Shown piece by piece: positions 49,617 to 58,872 of a DNA stretch of 64,000 nucleotides. The stretch comes from Clostridia bacterium (GTDB lineage Bacteria > Bacillota > Clostridia > Lachnospirales > Lachnospiraceae). The notes beneath the pieces are model-generated. The model saw only the letters and a program-made list of their open reading frames with translations. It was not told where the DNA came from and ran no database searches. Numbering within the stretch: the first letter of the stretch is position 1; each line of letters starts with the position of its first letter. The stretch is taken from NCBI GenBank assembly GCA_910576325.1, contig CAJTIM010000004.1, positions 62,001 to 126,000 of the forward strand, read 5' to 3'. Position numbers and translations under genes: made by a program.

Positions 49617-51395
49617 ATGGAAACAAAAGCAATGAAAACAAGTACACTCTTAAAAAGATTCGTTCCCTACTACAAAAAATATACGGGAATCATGGTTATG
49701 GATCTCTTCTGCGCAGCGCTCACTACGGTCTGCGAGATGATTCTGCCCTTGATTCTGCGCCATATTACCGATGTTGGGATGCGCGATCTGTCAGCCCTCA
49801 CGGTGCGCACCATTGTAACCATTGGCATGATATACTTTGCGCTGCGCATTGTAGACGGAATGGCCAGCTACTACATGGCCTACACAGGCCATGTCATGGG
49901 GGCGGCCATTGAGACGGATATGCGTGAGGATGCCTTCGCCCATCTCCAGAAGCTCTCGGACAACTATTTCAACAACACCAAGGTGGGGCAGATTATGTCC
50001 CGGATTACCAGCGATTTATTTGACGTGACGGAGTTCGCTCATCACTGTCCGGAGGAATTCTTTATCGCCTTTTTAAAGGCCGTTGTCTCCTTTGTGATAC
50101 TGGCAAGGGTGAACCTTTTGCTGACCGGCATTATTTTCGCATTAATCCCGGTGATGGCCGTATCCTGTACCTATTTTAACCTTCAGGTGCGCAAAGCCTT
50201 TAAGCGTCAGCGGAACCATATCGGTGAGCTGAACGCCAGAATCGAGGACAGTCTTCTCGGAAATAAGGTGGTACGTGCCTTCGCCAATGAGGATGTGGAG
50301 CTTGAGAAGTTCAGCCGGGACAATCATGAGTTTTTGAAAATCAAGCGCCAGACCTATAAGTACATGGCAGCCTTTCAGAATACCATTCGCATCTTTGACG
50401 GCCTGATGTATGTGGTGGTGATAGTAGCCGGAGGCATCTTTATGATAAGAGGACTGATTGCTCCGGCGGATTTGGTGGCTTATACCCTGTATGTGACCAC
50501 GCTTCTGGCAACCATACGCCGGATTATTGAATTTGCGGAGCAGTTCCAGAGAGGTATGACAGGCATTGAGCGGTTCACGGAACTGATGGATGCCAGTGTA
50601 GACATTTTTGACGAGGAAGGAGCCGTACCACTTACCCATGTGGAGGGAGAAATTACCTTTCGTCACGTATCCTTTGAGTATCCGGACGATCAGACCCCGG
50701 TGCTGTCCGGCATTGATCTGACCATCCGCCCGGGAGAAAAAGTGGCGCTGGTGGGACCGTCGGGAGGCGGAAAGACCACCCTTTGTAATCTGATCCCCCG
50801 CTTTTATGATCCGACGGAGGGAGAGATCCTTCTGGACGGGCAGAATATCAAGACGGTGACCTTAGAGAGCCTTCGTGGCAGCGTGGGCGTGGTTCAGCAG
50901 GATGTATATCTTTTTTCCGGAAGCGTCTATGAAAACATTGCCTACGGGCGGCCGGGGGCAGACAGGAAGGAAGTAATGGAGGCGGCCAGGCTTGCGGGGG
51001 CTCACGATTTTATTATGGAGCTTAAGGACGGCTATGACACCTATGTGGGCGAGCGGGGAGTGAAGCTCTCCGGCGGACAGAAGCAGAGAATCAGCATTGC
51101 CCGGGTATTCCTGAAGGCGCCCCGGGTGCTTCTTCTGGATGAGGCGACGGCGGCCCTTGATAATGAAAGCGAGCATCTGGTGTCTGAATCTCTGGACAAG
51201 CTGGCCGCAGGAAGAACCACTCTTACCATCGCACACCGTCTGACCACCATTCACGGCGCCGACCGGATTCTCGTTCTTTCAGGCAACCGGATTGTGGAGG
51301 AAGGGAATCATGAAGCGCTGATGAAGAAAAAGGGAATTTACTATCAGCTTTACGAGTCAGCGAATATCTTTGAGAAGCCCGCACCTGGAAACTGA
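49617..51395 (+). CDS. ABC exporter, fused permease and ATPase
   Basis: A 592-residue half-transporter of the MsbA/LmrA type with six membrane helices (residues about 20-310) followed by the ATPase: Walker A GPSGGGKTT, signature LSGGQKQR, Walker B VLLLDEATAALD and the H-loop IAHRLTT. It works as a dimer and exports lipids, peptides or drugs. The start is uncertain. ATG 49617 gives the usual family N-terminus, but no good ribosome binding site precedes it, and ATG 49584 or 49632 are possible. No partner half-transporter is adjacent, so a homodimer is likely. Confidence 0.88.
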   Translation: METKAMKTSTLLKRFVPYYKKYTGIMVMDLFCAALTTVCEMILPLILRHITDVGMRDLSALTVRTIVTIGMIYFALRIVDGMASYYMAYTGHVMGAAIETDMREDAFAHLQKLSDNYFNNTKVGQIMSRITSDLFDVTEFAHHCPEEFFIAFLKAVVSFVILARVNLLLTGIIFALIPVMAVSCTYFNLQVRKAFKRQRNHIGELNARIEDSLLGNKVVRAFANEDVELEKFSRDNHEFLKIKRQTYKYMAAFQNTIRIFDGLMYVVVIVAGGIFMIRGLIAPADLVAYTLYVTTLLATIRRIIEFAEQFQRGMTGIERFTELMDASVDIFDEEGAVPLTHVEGEITFRHVSFEYPDDQTPVLSGIDLTIRPGEKVALVGPSGGGKTTLCNLIPRFYDPTEGEILLDGQNIKTVTLESLRGSVGVVQQDVYLFSGSVYENIAYGRPGADRKEVMEAARLAGAHDFIMELKDGYDTYVGERGVKLSGGQKQRISIARVFLKAPRVLLLDEATAALDNESEHLVSESLDKLAAGRTTLTIAHRLTTIHGADRILVLSGNRIVEEGNHEALMKKKGIYYQLYESANIFEKPAPGN

Positions 51396-51434
51396 TTTGT
51401 ACATTATAAGGGATATTAGGGAACTGGAATGGAG
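51384..51434 (+). repeat. Dispersed pre-RBS repeat, copy G
   Basis: GGAAACTGATTT overlaps the ABC transporter stop codon, then GGGATATTAGGGAACTGGAA and TGGAG follow. It aligns to the middle and end of the long copies and supplies the ribosome binding site for 51441. Confidence 0.5.
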
Positions 51435-51440
51435 AATACT

Positions 51441-52337
51441 ATGGAAATCAATCTGAAGCGGCCGGAATTAGAGGACCGGGCGCAGATCAATCATTATTTA
51501 AGCTATGCGGAAACACGAAGCTGCGAGATGACCTTTGCCAATACTTATCTGTGGTCCCGCCACTATGACGTGGGCTTTGCCATTTTGGAGGACATGCTTG
51601 TGTTCGGACGCACCTCCGGGGAAGAGTCCTTTACGGTTCCTGTGGGGCCGGGGAGCTTAAAACAGGCTCTGGATGCTTTGATGGCATATTTTGAAGAAAA
51701 AAACCGCCCTTTTCAGCTTCACAATGTGACAAAGGAGGATTTTGCCCGGCTTGAGACGCTTTATCCGGGGATGTTTACCATCAGTTATGAGCGGGATTAC
51801 GCAGATTATGTGTACGAGACGGAAAAACTGATAAATCTTTCCGGAAAGAAATACCACAGCAAAAAGAATCATATTAATAAGTTTAAGATCCTCTATCCGG
51901 ACTGGAGCTATGAGCCCGTCACAAAGGACAATCTGGAGGAATGTTTTCAGATGGGCCTGCGTTGGAGAGAGCTGAACGGCTGCGAGGAGGATGAGGAAAA
52001 GCATGCGGAGATCTGCGTTGCGCTGAATTATCTCCGTCTTTTCGAGGAACTGGAAATGCGGGGCGGAGCCTTGCGGGTGGACGGAAAAATCGTAGCCTTC
52101 ACCATTGGAGAGCCTGTGGGAAAGGATACACTGGTAGTTCACATAGAGAAAGCATTTGCCGATGTTCAGGGAGCCTACACCATGATTAATCAGCAGTTTG
52201 CGGAACATGAGGGAGCCGGCTTTACCTATCTCAACCGGGAGGAGGACATGGGCGAGGAAGGGCTGCGCAAGGCAAAGTTATCTTATAAACCCGTATTTCT
52301 TGTGGAAAAAGGGGTTGTAAGAAAGAGCAGTCTCTAG
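51441..52337 (+). CDS. DUF2156 (MprF C-terminal-like) acyltransferase-fold protein
   Basis: A 298-residue protein of the DUF2156 family, related to the aminoacyl-lipid synthetase domain of MprF and built from tandem GNAT folds. Family-like stretches are TFANTYLWSRHYDVGF, KKYHSKKNHINKF and FTYLNREEDMGEEGLRKAKLSYKP. No membrane segment is present, unlike full MprF. ATG 51441 fits GGAG at 51431-51434; ATG 51429 lies inside the repeat. The acceptor is unknown; aminoacyl-tRNA-dependent modification of a lipid or peptide is the family-level expectation. Confidence 0.85.
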   Translation: MEINLKRPELEDRAQINHYLSYAETRSCEMTFANTYLWSRHYDVGFAILEDMLVFGRTSGEESFTVPVGPGSLKQALDALMAYFEEKNRPFQLHNVTKEDFARLETLYPGMFTISYERDYADYVYETEKLINLSGKKYHSKKNHINKFKILYPDWSYEPVTKDNLEECFQMGLRWRELNGCEEDEEKHAEICVALNYLRLFEELEMRGGALRVDGKIVAFTIGEPVGKDTLVVHIEKAFADVQGAYTMINQQFAEHEGAGFTYLNREEDMGEEGLRKAKLSYKPVFLVEKGVVRKSSL

Positions 52338-52418
52338 TAATATAGTAGGAAATCGCAATGCGCATAGCTGCAAAAGAGAAGATTTCCGGAGGATAAGAAC
52401 AGAAAAGCGGAGACAATT

Positions 52419-53474
52419 ATGAAAAAATGGCAGGAAAACATAAGAAGGGTTGTGCCCTACACACCGGGAGAGCAGCCCGACATACCGGGGATGATCAAGC
52501 TGAATACCAACGAAAATCCTTACCCCCCGGCTCCGGGCGTCCGGCGCGCCCTTGAAGAAATGAAGGAGGAAAGCTTCCGGCTCTATCCGGATCCGGCTTG
52601 CTCCATGCTGACGGAGGCACTTTCGGAGCGCTGTCAGAGGCCGAAGGAACAGTTTTTTGTGGGTGTGGGTTCGGATGATGTACTGGCAATGGCTTTTTTA
52701 ACCTTTTTCAATTCCGGCAGGCCGGTGCTGTTTCCCGACATCACCTATTCTTTCTACCCCGTGTGGGCGGAGCTGTTCGGAATCCCTTATGAGCGTCCGG
52801 CTCTGGATGAGGAATTCCGCATTGTAAAGGAGGATTATTTTCGGGAGAACGGAGGCATCATTTTTCCAAATCCCAATGCTCCGACAGGGCTCTATATGGA
52901 GCTTGGCCAGGTGGAAGAGATTATCCGCAGGAATCCCGATGTGATTGTGATTGTGGACGAGGCTTACGTGGACTTTGCCGGTCCCTCCGCCATGGAGCTT
53001 GTGGATCGGTATGATAACCTTCTGGTGGTTCAGACCTTTTCCAAATCCCGCTCCATGGCCGGAATGCGCATTGGCTTTGCGGTAGGAAGTCCCCTCCTGA
53101 TCAAATACCTGAATGATGTGAAATACTCCTTCAACTCCTACACCATGAGCCGGGCGGCTCTGGAGCTGGGAACGGCTGCGGTGAGGGATGAGGCGTATTT
53201 TCAGGAGAATCTTAAGAGGCTTACGGCAACCAGAGAACGGACGAAAAAGGAGCTTAAGGCTTTGGGCTTTCACTTTCCCGATTCGGGAGCGAATTTTATC
53301 TTTGCTTCTCATGAGACCTGTCCGGCAGGAGAGATTTTTAAAGCTCTTCGGGAGAGGCGCATCTATGTGCGCTATTTTGACGCCCCAAGACTTCGGAATT
53401 ACCTTCGGATTACCATAGGAACGGACGAAGAGATGGATACGCTTCTAAAAGCCCTGGGGGAGATCACGGCTTAG
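52419..53474 (+). CDS. hisC: Histidinol-phosphate aminotransferase family enzyme
   Basis: A 351-residue PLP aminotransferase of the HisC type for histidine synthesis. LNTNENPYPPAPGV, VGVGSDDVLAMAF, FPNPNAPTGLYM, IVDEAYVDFAG and the PLP lysine in QTFSKSRSMAGMRIG (about residue 209) match HisC closely, and the C-terminal NYLRITIGTDEEM is also characteristic. No other his genes are adjacent. A stand-alone copy could also act on tyrosine or phenylalanine precursors. Confidence 0.88.
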   Translation: MKKWQENIRRVVPYTPGEQPDIPGMIKLNTNENPYPPAPGVRRALEEMKEESFRLYPDPACSMLTEALSERCQRPKEQFFVGVGSDDVLAMAFLTFFNSGRPVLFPDITYSFYPVWAELFGIPYERPALDEEFRIVKEDYFRENGGIIFPNPNAPTGLYMELGQVEEIIRRNPDVIVIVDEAYVDFAGPSAMELVDRYDNLLVVQTFSKSRSMAGMRIGFAVGSPLLIKYLNDVKYSFNSYTMSRAALELGTAAVRDEAYFQENLKRLTATRERTKKELKALGFHFPDSGANFIFASHETCPAGEIFKALRERRIYVRYFDAPRLRNYLRITIGTDEEMDTLLKALGEITA

Positions 53475-53559
53475 ATAATGAAGCGGATGAAAGCAATGTT
53501 ACCATTTTGCAGGATAACCGGCAGCGGAAAAGTACACCGGTGAGAAAGGATATGAAACG

Positions 53560-54069
53560 ATGACAGAGACATTGGTACAATGGTTTGTGGAAAATCTGGG
53601 AGGAAGTGCGGCAAAGGAGCTGGTTATTTTTATCATTTCCATGATTCCCATACTGGAGCTGAGAGGAGGCCTTCTGGCGGCGGGACCGGCATTTTTGGAT
53701 GTGGAGATGTGGCGGGCCATTCCTATCTGTATTGTGGGAAATCTGATTCCTGTTCCCTTTATCTTACTGTTTATCACGGCGATTTTCAATTGGCTGAAAA
53801 AGACAAAGCTGTTCCGCCCCATGGTGGAAAAGCTGGAAAGCCGGGCGATGAATAAAAAGGATCAGATTGAAAAATATGAATTCTGGGGCTTGCTGCTCTT
53901 TGTGGGAATTCCCCTGCCGGGGACAGGCGCCTGGACAGGTTCTCTGATTGCGGCCCTTCTGGGAATCCGCTTTAAGAAAGCATTTCCGGCGGTGATCCTG
54001 GGAGTGCTTCTGGCCGCGTTTATTATGACCATTTTATCGTATACTATCCTGGGTTCAATTTTTGCTTAA
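53560..54069 (+). CDS. Small multidrug-export family membrane protein (COG2426-like)
   Basis: A 169-residue protein with four to five hydrophobic segments and the conserved ELRGGLLA and PLPGTGAWTGSLIA motifs of the putative small multidrug export family. The name of the family is historic; the transport role is not proven. AAAGGA lies before the ATG. A small ACCGG/CCGGT hairpin is found in the 85-base gap after hisC. Confidence 0.85.
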   Translation: MTETLVQWFVENLGGSAAKELVIFIISMIPILELRGGLLAAGPAFLDVEMWRAIPICIVGNLIPVPFILLFITAIFNWLKKTKLFRPMVEKLESRAMNKKDQIEKYEFWGLLLFVGIPLPGTGAWTGSLIAALLGIRFKKAFPAVILGVLLAAFIMTILSYTILGSIFA

Positions 54070-54070
54070 A

Positions 54071-54176
54071 CAGTAATATTCCGTACAAATCAATTTACAG
54101 GCATATGCATTTGTGCCGGAGACTGATTTCATAAAGATGTACCGGAAGAGATATTACGGAATCGGAATAGGAGAGG
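54071..54176 (+). repeat. Dispersed pre-RBS repeat, long copy H
   Basis: A full-length copy filling the gap between the export gene and the lipid kinase. It aligns over about 73 bases with the copy before 5902 and ends in GAGATATTACGGAATCGGAA then TAGGAG. GTAATAT at 54073-54079 can pair with ATATTAC at 54151-54157, in the same place as GCAATAT/ATATTGC in the prfA copy, a compensatory difference that supports a real stem. Confidence 0.62.
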
Positions 54177-54184
54177 TGAGGGCT

Positions 54185-55144
54185 GTGAAGTGGCCGAGTA
54201 AGAAATTATATTTTATTTACAATCCCCATGCCGGGAAGGAGCATATTAAGGGGAAGCTTTACGGGATTCTGAAGGTGATGGCGGATGCAGGATATGAACT
54301 GACGGTGTACCCCACCGGAGGGGCGGGGGATGCTGTGGAACAGATGGAGCAGATGCCGGAGGGCTATGATCTGGTGGTGTGCAGCGGCGGAGACGGAACA
54401 CTTGACGAGGTAGTAACCGGAATGATGCGCCGGAAGCATAAGGTTCCCGTCGGCTATATTCCGGCAGGCACCTGCAATGATTTTGCAAGGTCCTTAAAGA
54501 TCCCCGTCAATATGGAAGAGGCGGCGCGGATCGCCGTACAGGGAGAAAATTTTCTCTGTGATGTGGGTTCTTTTAATGATAACAGCTTTATATATATCGC
54601 GGCTTTCGGCATTTTTACGGGGGTATCCTACTCCACTAAGCAGGAGATCAAGAATGTTCTGGGACAGATGGCCTATATTCTGGAGGGCATGAAAAGCATT
54701 TACAATGTAAAGTCTTATCAGCTCAAGGTGACAAGCAGCGAAATGAGCTTTGAGGGAGACTTCCTCTTCGGCATGGTGACCAATTCCAAGTCCGTAGGGG
54801 GATTTAAGGGAATCATAGGCAAGGATGTGGTCTTTGACGACGGCGTGTATGAGGTGACCTTCATCCGCAGGCCGAAGAATGCGATGGAGCTCCAGGATAT
54901 TCTGGCGGCACTTCTGGTAAAGGAGATAGACAGCAAATACATGTATTCCTTCCGCAGTGCCCGGATTGAGGTAGAAGCACAGGAACCCATTCCCTGGACA
55001 CTGGACGGAGAGTTCGGGGGCGAGCACAGATCCGTGACGATTTCCAACAACCCCAGGGCCGTGGAGATTCGTGTGACAAAGGAGTGCAGAAAGAGTATAA
55101 CCTGTGAAAAAAATCTTGCAACACACCGGCCGGATCATATATAA
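54185..55144 (+). CDS. YegS/DagK-type lipid kinase
   Basis: A 319-residue diacylglycerol-kinase-catalytic-domain protein. FIYNPHAGKEHIKGKL and CSGGDGTLDEVVTGMM form the nucleotide-binding site (GGDGT is diagnostic), and GYIPAGTCNDFARSL is the conserved Gly-Thr-x-Asn-Asp-Phe-Ala motif. The C-terminal WTLDGEFGG is also typical. The start is placed at GTG 54185 behind GGAGAGGTGAGG; GTG 54176 is possible. It probably phosphorylates diacylglycerol or a related lipid at the membrane, recycling lipid released during polymer synthesis. Confidence 0.9.
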   Translation: MKWPSKKLYFIYNPHAGKEHIKGKLYGILKVMADAGYELTVYPTGGAGDAVEQMEQMPEGYDLVVCSGGDGTLDEVVTGMMRRKHKVPVGYIPAGTCNDFARSLKIPVNMEEAARIAVQGENFLCDVGSFNDNSFIYIAAFGIFTGVSYSTKQEIKNVLGQMAYILEGMKSIYNVKSYQLKVTSSEMSFEGDFLFGMVTNSKSVGGFKGIIGKDVVFDDGVYEVTFIRRPKNAMELQDILAALLVKEIDSKYMYSFRSARIEVEAQEPIPWTLDGEFGGEHRSVTISNNPRAVEIRVTKECRKSITCEKNLATHRPDHI

Positions 55145-55145
55145 T
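55116..55145 (+). promoter_or_regulatory. Promoter for fba
   Basis: TTGCAA at 55116-55121, 18 bases, and TATAAT at 55140-55145 overlap the end of the lipid kinase gene, about 48 bases before the aldolase start. Confidence 0.6.
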
Positions 55146-55192
55146 GGACAGGTATGAAAAAGAGTATCTATAAAAAACGGAGGTAAAGTACA

Positions 55193-56056
55193 ATGTTAGT
55201 ATCAGCAGCGGAAATGCTTAAGAAAGCAAAGGCAGGCCACTATGCGGTAGGCCAGTTCAACATTAACAACCTGGAGTGGACCAAGGCAGTACTTCTGACC
55301 GCACAGGAGAATAATTCTCCCGTGATTCTCGGCGTATCCGAGGGTGCAGGAAAGTACATGGCAGGCTATAAGACTGTGGTAGGCATGGTAAACGGCATGC
55401 TTGAGGAGCTGAACATCACCGTTCCCGTGGCTCTTCACCTGGATCACGGCAGCTATGACGCATGCTACAAGTGCATCGAGGCAGGATTCTCCTCTATCAT
55501 GTTTGACGGCTCTCACTATCCCATTGAGGAGAATATCGAGAAGACCAAGGAACTGGTAAAGGTCTGCGCGGACAAGGGCATTTCCCTGGAGGCGGAGGTC
55601 GGCTCCATCGGAGGCGAGGAAGACGGCGTCATCGGCATGGGCGAGTGTGCGGATCCCAAGGAGTGCAAGGCTATCGCAGATCTTGGCATTGATTTCCTTG
55701 CAGCCGGAATCGGCAACATTCACGGAAAATATCCGGAGAACTGGGCAGGCTTAAGCTTCGAGACTCTGGATGCCATTCAGCAGCTTACCGGCGAGATGCC
55801 TCTGGTGCTTCACGGAGGTACGGGAATTCCTACCGATATGATTAAGAAGGCCATTGATCTGGGCGTATCCAAGATTAATGTGAATACCGAGTGCCAGTTA
55901 TCCTTCGCAGCCGCAACCAGAAAGTATGTGGAAGAGGGCAAGGATCAGCAGGGCAAGGGCTATGACCCGAGAAAGCTTCTGGCTCCCGGCTTTGAGGCAA
56001 TCAAGGAAACTGTGAAGGAGAAGATGGAGATCTTCGGTTCCGTAGGAAAAGCTTAA
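55193..56056 (+). CDS. fba: Fructose-bisphosphate aldolase, class II
   Basis: A 287-residue zinc-dependent glycolytic aldolase. The zinc ligands appear in LHLDHGSYD (His), GIGNIHGKY (His) and VLHGGTGIP (His), and NVNTECQLSF holds substrate-phosphate contacts. Codon use here is strongly biased to a small set, as expected for an abundant protein. GGAGG precedes the ATG, and a strong terminator follows, so it is probably monocistronic. Confidence 0.96.
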   Translation: MLVSAAEMLKKAKAGHYAVGQFNINNLEWTKAVLLTAQENNSPVILGVSEGAGKYMAGYKTVVGMVNGMLEELNITVPVALHLDHGSYDACYKCIEAGFSSIMFDGSHYPIEENIEKTKELVKVCADKGISLEAEVGSIGGEEDGVIGMGECADPKECKAIADLGIDFLAAGIGNIHGKYPENWAGLSFETLDAIQQLTGEMPLVLHGGTGIPTDMIKKAIDLGVSKINVNTECQLSFAAATRKYVEEGKDQQGKGYDPRKLLAPGFEAIKETVKEKMEIFGSVGKA

Positions 56057-56076
56057 GCAGAAAAATATTCGGGGCG

Positions 56077-56116
56077 CCGGGAAATAAGTCAGCTGTCTTG
56101 TTTCCCGGTATTTTCG
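56077..56116 (+). terminator. Intrinsic terminator after fba
   Basis: CCGGGAAATAAG at 56077-56088 pairs with CTTGTTTCCCGG at 56097-56108, followed by TATTTTC. Confidence 0.85.
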
Positions 56117-56155
56117 TATGATTTTAGGACAGTAAAACCTGCGGGGGAGAATAGA

Positions 56156-58279
56156 ATGGCTGAGAAGATTAATATATCGAAATTATTCGGAGAAAATGTA
56201 TTTAATGATACGGTGATGCAGGAGCGTCTGCCGAAAAAAATTTACCGGGAGCTGAAGCTGACCATACAGGAGGGAAAAGAACTGGATCTGGCAGTAGCCG
56301 ATGTGGTGGCTCATGAGATGAAGGAGTGGGCCATCGAACAGGGAGCCACCCATTACTCCCATTGGTTTCAGCCGCTGACCGGAGCGACTGCGGAAAAGCA
56401 CGATGCCTTTCTCTCGGCGCCCAAGACCGACGGTAAGGTTCTGATGGAGTTTTCCGGAAAGGAGCTTGTGAAGGGAGAGCCGGACGCCTCCTCTTTTCCC
56501 TCAGGCGGCTTAAGGGCTACCTTTGAGGCAAGGGGGTATACGGCCTGGGACTGTACCTCGCCGGCCTTTGTAAAAAAGGATGCGGACGGCTCCAGAGCCA
56601 TTCTGTACATACCTACGGCTTTTTGCTCCTATAAAGGAGAGGCTCTGGATCAGAAAACGCCGCTTCTGCGCTCCATGGAGGCCGTTAACAGGCAGGCCCT
56701 TCGTCTTTTGCGCCTCTTTGGAAATGAAACCTCCCGGAGAGTAACGCCCTCCGTAGGAGCCGAACAGGAATATTTCCTGGTGGATCGGGAAAAGTACTTG
56801 AAGCGCAAGGATCTGATTTTTACCGGGCGTACCCTCTTCGGTGCCATGCCTCCCAAGGGACAGGAGCTTGACGATCATTACTTCGGGGTTATCCGGGAAC
56901 GGATTGCCGATTTTATGGAGGATGTGAACCAAGAATTGTGGAAGCTCGGTGTGTCCGCCAAGACACAGCACAATGAGGTTGCTCCCGGTCAGCATGAGCT
57001 TGCCCCCATCTATGCGGAGTGCAACGTGGCGGTGGATCACAATCAGCTTGTCATGGAGACCTTGAAAAAGGCCGCCTATCAGCACGGGCTCCAATGCCTG
57101 CTCCATGAAAAGCCTTTTGCCGGAGTTAACGGCTCCGGAAAGCACAACAACTGGTCGCTGATTACGGATGATGGGATCAACCTCCTGGATCCGGGAAAGA
57201 CCCCCCATGAGAACATACAGTTTCTTCTGATATTGAATTGCATCTTAAAGGCGGTGGATGATCATGCGGCCCTTCTTCGGGAATCTGCGGCGGATGTGGG
57301 CAATGACCACCGCTTGGGAGCCAGTGAGGCGCCTCCGGCGATTATTTCCGTCTATCTTGGGGAACAGCTGGAGGATGTGCTCTCACAGCTAATCAGCACC
57401 GGTGAGGCTACTCACAGTCTGCGGGGAGGTCATCTGCACACAGGGGTTAAGACACTTCCCGACTTTGCCAAGGATGCTACGGATCGGAACCGTACTTCTC
57501 CCTTTGCCTTTACGGGCAATAAGTTTGAGTTTCGTATGGTGGGTTCCAGGGATTCCATAGCGGCGCCTAACGTGGTGCTCAATACCATAGCGGCTCAGGC
57601 ATTTTCCGAAGCCTGTGACTGCCTGGAGAAGGCGAAGGACTTTGATATGGCGGTCCATGATCTGATTAAAAAGTATGCTTCGGAGCATCAGCGGATTGTA
57701 TTCAACGGCAACGGCTACTCGGAGGAATGGGTGGAGGAAGCGAAGCGCCGGGGACTTCCTAATATTAAGACGATGGTGGATGCTATCCCGGTATTGACAG
57801 AAACGAAAACCGTGGAGCTGTTTGAGCGCTTCGGCGTATTTACCAGAGCGGAACTGGAATCCCGTGCGGAGATTCAATATGAGACCTATGCCAAGGCCAT
57901 TAACATTGAGGCCCGCTCCATGATTGATATTGCCAGCAAGCATATTATTCCCGCAGTTCTCCAATATACCACGGCCCTTGCAACCTCCGTGAATCAGATT
58001 CGGCAGGCCTGCGGGGAGGCCAATATCAGCGTGCAGATCGATCTTTTAAAGGAGTGTTCTTCCCTGCTTGCGGCTACAAAGGCGGCCCTTCGGAAGCTTA
58101 CGGAGGTGACGGATGACTCTCAGGGAAAGAAGGAGGGAAGAGAACGGGCGGTATATTTTCAGAATGTGGTGGTTCCGGCTATGGAAGCTCTGCGTCAGCC
58201 GGTAGACAAACTGGAAATGCTTGTGGCAAAGGATATGTGGCCGATGCCTTCCTACGGGGATCTGCTGTTTGAAGTGTAG
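56156..58279 (+). CDS. glnN: Glutamine synthetase type III
   Basis: A 707-residue GSIII, much longer than the GSI/GSII forms, making glutamine from glutamate and ammonia. The N-terminal [48 protein letters not shown], the active-site [11 protein letters not shown], and [17 protein letters not shown] are all classic. GSIII is common in Bacteroidetes, cyanobacteria and Clostridia. GGGGGAG precedes the ATG; it stands alone between two terminators. No PII or regulator gene is adjacent. Confidence 0.96.
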   Translation: MAEKINISKLFGENVFNDTVMQERLPKKIYRELKLTIQEGKELDLAVADVVAHEMKEWAIEQGATHYSHWFQPLTGATAEKHDAFLSAPKTDGKVLMEFSGKELVKGEPDASSFPSGGLRATFEARGYTAWDCTSPAFVKKDADGSRAILYIPTAFCSYKGEALDQKTPLLRSMEAVNRQALRLLRLFGNETSRRVTPSVGAEQEYFLVDREKYLKRKDLIFTGRTLFGAMPPKGQELDDHYFGVIRERIADFMEDVNQELWKLGVSAKTQHNEVAPGQHELAPIYAECNVAVDHNQLVMETLKKAAYQHGLQCLLHEKPFAGVNGSGKHNNWSLITDDGINLLDPGKTPHENIQFLLILNCILKAVDDHAALLRESAADVGNDHRLGASEAPPAIISVYLGEQLEDVLSQLISTGEATHSLRGGHLHTGVKTLPDFAKDATDRNRTSPFAFTGNKFEFRMVGSRDSIAAPNVVLNTIAAQAFSEACDCLEKAKDFDMAVHDLIKKYASEHQRIVFNGNGYSEEWVEEAKRRGLPNIKTMVDAIPVLTETKTVELFERFGVFTRAELESRAEIQYETYAKAINIEARSMIDIASKHIIPAVLQYTTALATSVNQIRQACGEANISVQIDLLKECSSLLAATKAALRKLTEVTDDSQGKKEGRERAVYFQNVVVPAMEALRQPVDKLEMLVAKDMWPMPSYGDLLFEV

Positions 58280-58308
58280 AGCGGACCGGAATATAGAAGT
58301 TATAAAGC

Positions 58309-58343
58309 AAATGGGTGCCGGAAAAATCCGGCACCCGTTTTAA
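58309..58343 (+). terminator. Intrinsic terminator after glnN
   Basis: GGGTGCCGGA at 58313-58322 pairs perfectly with TCCGGCACCC at 58327-58336 around a four-base loop, followed by GTTTTAAT. It also separates glnN from the convergent bactofilin gene. Confidence 0.9.
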
Positions 58344-58374
58344 TAATATGTAAAAAATCCATGGAGAACCATTT

Positions 58375-58830
58375 TTAGTACTTATCCACGCTTGCCTTAC
58401 CGTCTTCCTGGACATCCTCTTCCGGCTCCTCTTCCTCAATCTCCAGTGCAGCCGCATGGTTTGTTACCATGGCGCATCTGCCGTCGAAGAATGCGTCCTC
58501 ATCAATGACAAGGGAGCGGGCCGTGATGTTACCGGACAGCTTGCCGGTGGAAAGCAGCTCCAGTTTTCCGGAGGAATCCACATCACCTACAACCTTACCG
58601 GAAAGAATCACATTCTGAGCCTTGATATTGCCCTTGATCTGCCCCTCAGTTCCGAGAATTAAGTTACCCTTGCATACGCAGTTGCCGGTGAGTGTTCCAT
58701 CGATACGGATAGCTTCCGGTGCGGTGATGTCGCCCTTGAATATGGCTCCGGGGCCAATGATAGTACCAATCTTGGCAGTCTGTGTTTCTGCCGTAGAAGT
58801 AGTGATGGCTGGTTTGCTTTTTCCTAACAT
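58375..58830 (-). CDS. Bactofilin family cytoskeletal protein
   Basis: A 151-residue polymer-forming bactofilin: a short polar N-terminus, a right-handed beta-helix core with regularly spaced Gly/Ile/Val positions (GTIIGPGAIFKGDITAPEA, IRIDGTLTGNCVCKGNLIL), and an acidic C-terminal tail. Bactofilins self-assemble without nucleotides and localise cell-envelope enzymes. AGGAGG precedes the ATG. It is the last gene of a minus-strand unit after a LytM-like protein, a pairing known to shape cell walls in other bacteria (e.g. CcmA with M23 peptidases in Helicobacter). Confidence 0.93.
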   Translation of the reverse strand: MLGKSKPAITTSTAETQTAKIGTIIGPGAIFKGDITAPEAIRIDGTLTGNCVCKGNLILGTEGQIKGNIKAQNVILSGKVVGDVDSSGKLELLSTGKLSGNITARSLVIDEDAFFDGRCAMVTNHAAALEIEEEEPEEDVQEDGKASVDKY

Positions 58831-58872
58831 GTTAAAATCCTCCTTAACTTATCCGCAGCATTCTGCCGCTGT

